Origin: Planctomycetota bacterium
GTDB lineage: Bacteria; Planctomycetota; UBA1135; JALUZX01
Length of the DNA stretch: 6,568 nt
Assembly (NCBI GenBank): GCA_027011425.1
Contig: JALUZX010000674.1
Location: forward strand, 1-6,568
Reading direction: 5' to 3'
The notes under the pieces were generated by a model. That model saw nothing but the letters and a program-made list of their open reading frames with translations, was not told the DNA's origin and did no database searches. Within the stretch, counting starts at the first letter, position 1. The number at the start of each line of letters is the position of its first letter. This document shows, piece after piece, positions 5,850 through 6,568 of this stretch. Both the position numbers and the translations under genes were made by a program.

Positions 5850-6568
5850 GTGGGCTTGAAGACCCGGGATGGAGGAAAGGCCCCTCTTTGGGCCCTTGCC
5901 GTGGCGGGAGGAGCCGCCTTGGTCGTGGCGGGCATCCATTTCCTGCGCCTTGCCGTCTCCTCCCGCCCGGAATACAGGGTGATTCCCCGGGTGAGCCGGA
6001 TCGAAGCCGCTCCCCCCTGGCTGGGGCCCCTGGGCAAGGCCCATTTGGTCCGCCTGGTGGAAGGTTCATTTTCCGGGTCCTTCCAGATCTTCCAGGCTGT
6101 TCCCCTCAGAATCGCCCTGGAGAGGATCCACGCCGAAGGCCTGGCCGTCAGGACCCGGGCCGAACGGGTTCTTCCTTCCCAGGTTCGGCTCGAACTGGAT
6201 GTCCCCCGGCCCGTGGCCTTCTTCCGTGATCCCAGGGGAAAGTCCCGCGTCCTGGACGCCTGGGGTCGTTCCCTTCCTTTTCCTCTTTCCGGGGTCAAGG
6301 CATCCCTCCCGGAGCTTGTTGGGCTTTCTATGGAGGCCCGGGGCGGGGAGGGTAAAGAGAAGAAGGGAGCCCTCAAAGCCGGGGCCGCCGTGGCCTGGCA
6401 GGTGGAAAAGGCCTTTCTTCCGGCCCTGGGAGGAGGCTTTCTTCTCCAGGCCGTGGATCTCTCCAACCTGGGATACAGGCTCCTGGCCGACGGGGAAAGG
6501 GCGGAGATCCGGCTGGTGCTCCTGGCTCCCGACGGCCACAGGGTCACCCTGGAGTGGGACCGGTCTCC
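5850..6568 (+). CDS. FtsQ-like bitopic membrane protein, 3' end cut by the window
   Basis: The frame from GTG 5850 stays open to the last base, giving 239 residues with no stop, so the C-terminus is missing. A short positively charged N-terminus (K4, R6, K10) leads into one membrane helix at about 12-35, giving an N-in, C-out topology. The outer part fits FtsQ/DivIB: residues 109-124 'PSQVRLELDVPRPVAF' match the family's 'P-x-TVxVxVxERxPVA' strand, followed by 'VLDAWGRSLPF' (134-144) as in 'LVDxxGxxF', and then 'LPELVG' (153-158). FtsQ links the early and late parts of the division machinery and binds FtsB and FtsL in the periplasm. A charged, Gly- and Lys-rich insert at 163-175 is unusual. 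Family assignment rests on motif order only. No neighbouring mur, ddl, ftsA or ftsZ gene is visible; the next gene to the right lies outside the window. Confidence 0.58.
   Translation, partial: MGLKTRDGGKAPLWALAVAGGAALVVAGIHFLRLAVSSRPEYRVIPRVSRIEAAPPWLGPLGKAHLVRLVEGSFSGSFQIFQAVPLRIALERIHAEGLAVRTRAERVLPSQVRLELDVPRPVAFFRDPRGKSRVLDAWGRSLPFPLSGVKASLPELVGLSMEARGGEGKEKKGALKAGAAVAWQVEKAFLPALGGGFLLQAVDLSNLGYRLLADGERAEIRLVLLAPDGHRVTLEWDRS

Noticed and set aside
5770..5859. 29-codon open frame overlapping the start of the FtsQ-like gene by 10 bases, a possible leader peptide
   Set aside because: It is preceded by a T/C-rich stretch with no ribosome binding site, and the peptide has no recognisable pattern.
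5768..6547. Minus-strand open frames of 157 to 259 residues opposite the FtsQ-like gene
   Set aside because: Arg-, Ser- and Pro-rich shadow translations; the plus strand has a ribosome binding site, a membrane helix and family motifs.
1..6568. tRNA, rRNA, CRISPR array, riboswitch, defence or toxin-antitoxin system
   Set aside because: No cloverleaf, repeat-spacer pattern, conserved aptamer core or matching protein family was found by reading both strands.

Overview
The window is G+C-rich throughout, with strong G/C preference at third codon positions. It looks like bacterial chromosome, most likely from an uncultured member of the Planctomycetota. The best clue is the secreted protein at 2036..3100. 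Its C-terminal half has a layout I associate with exported planctomycete proteins: a GxGC-like start, an 'LPFDLGPLGAPGC' core, and an 'LAGARLSAGWLNLD' to 'ILG' end. That assignment rests on family memory and no search was possible.

Layout from left to right: (1) bases 1..62 may hold the last codons of a plus-strand gene and a strong GC hairpin; (2) 63..1214 (minus) is an M29-type metallo-aminopeptidase homologue with all expected metal-ligand positions; (3) a 105-bp divergent intergenic region; (4) 1320..2009 (plus) is a DUF4405-like membrane protein with a soluble helical tail; (5) 2036..3100 (minus) is the secreted protein, convergent with (4); (6) 3101..3370 is an unusual intergenic stretch, partly AT-rich, bounded by a pair of 21-bp inverted repeats that are themselves flanked by the direct repeat CCCA; (7) 3371..5353 (minus) is a compact but complete Ski2-like DExH helicase with a DSHCT-like C-terminus; (8) a 139-bp divergent region; (9) 5493..5753 (plus) is a small helical protein of 86 residues; (10) 5850..6568 (plus, cut by the window edge) is a bitopic membrane protein resembling the cell-division protein FtsQ, starting at a GTG with a near-ideal ribosome binding site.

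The genes do not form one clear pathway. The helicase (RNA processing or decay) and the small protein plus FtsQ-like pair are transcribed divergently. The peptidase and DUF4405-like genes are also divergent. I see no CRISPR array, rRNA, tRNA, transposase, phage gene or toxin-antitoxin pair. The most noteworthy structural signal is the MITE-like inverted-repeat element at 3183..3374, whose right end supplies the stop codon of the helicase. The FtsQ-like gene is of secondary interest because planctomycetes lack FtsZ.
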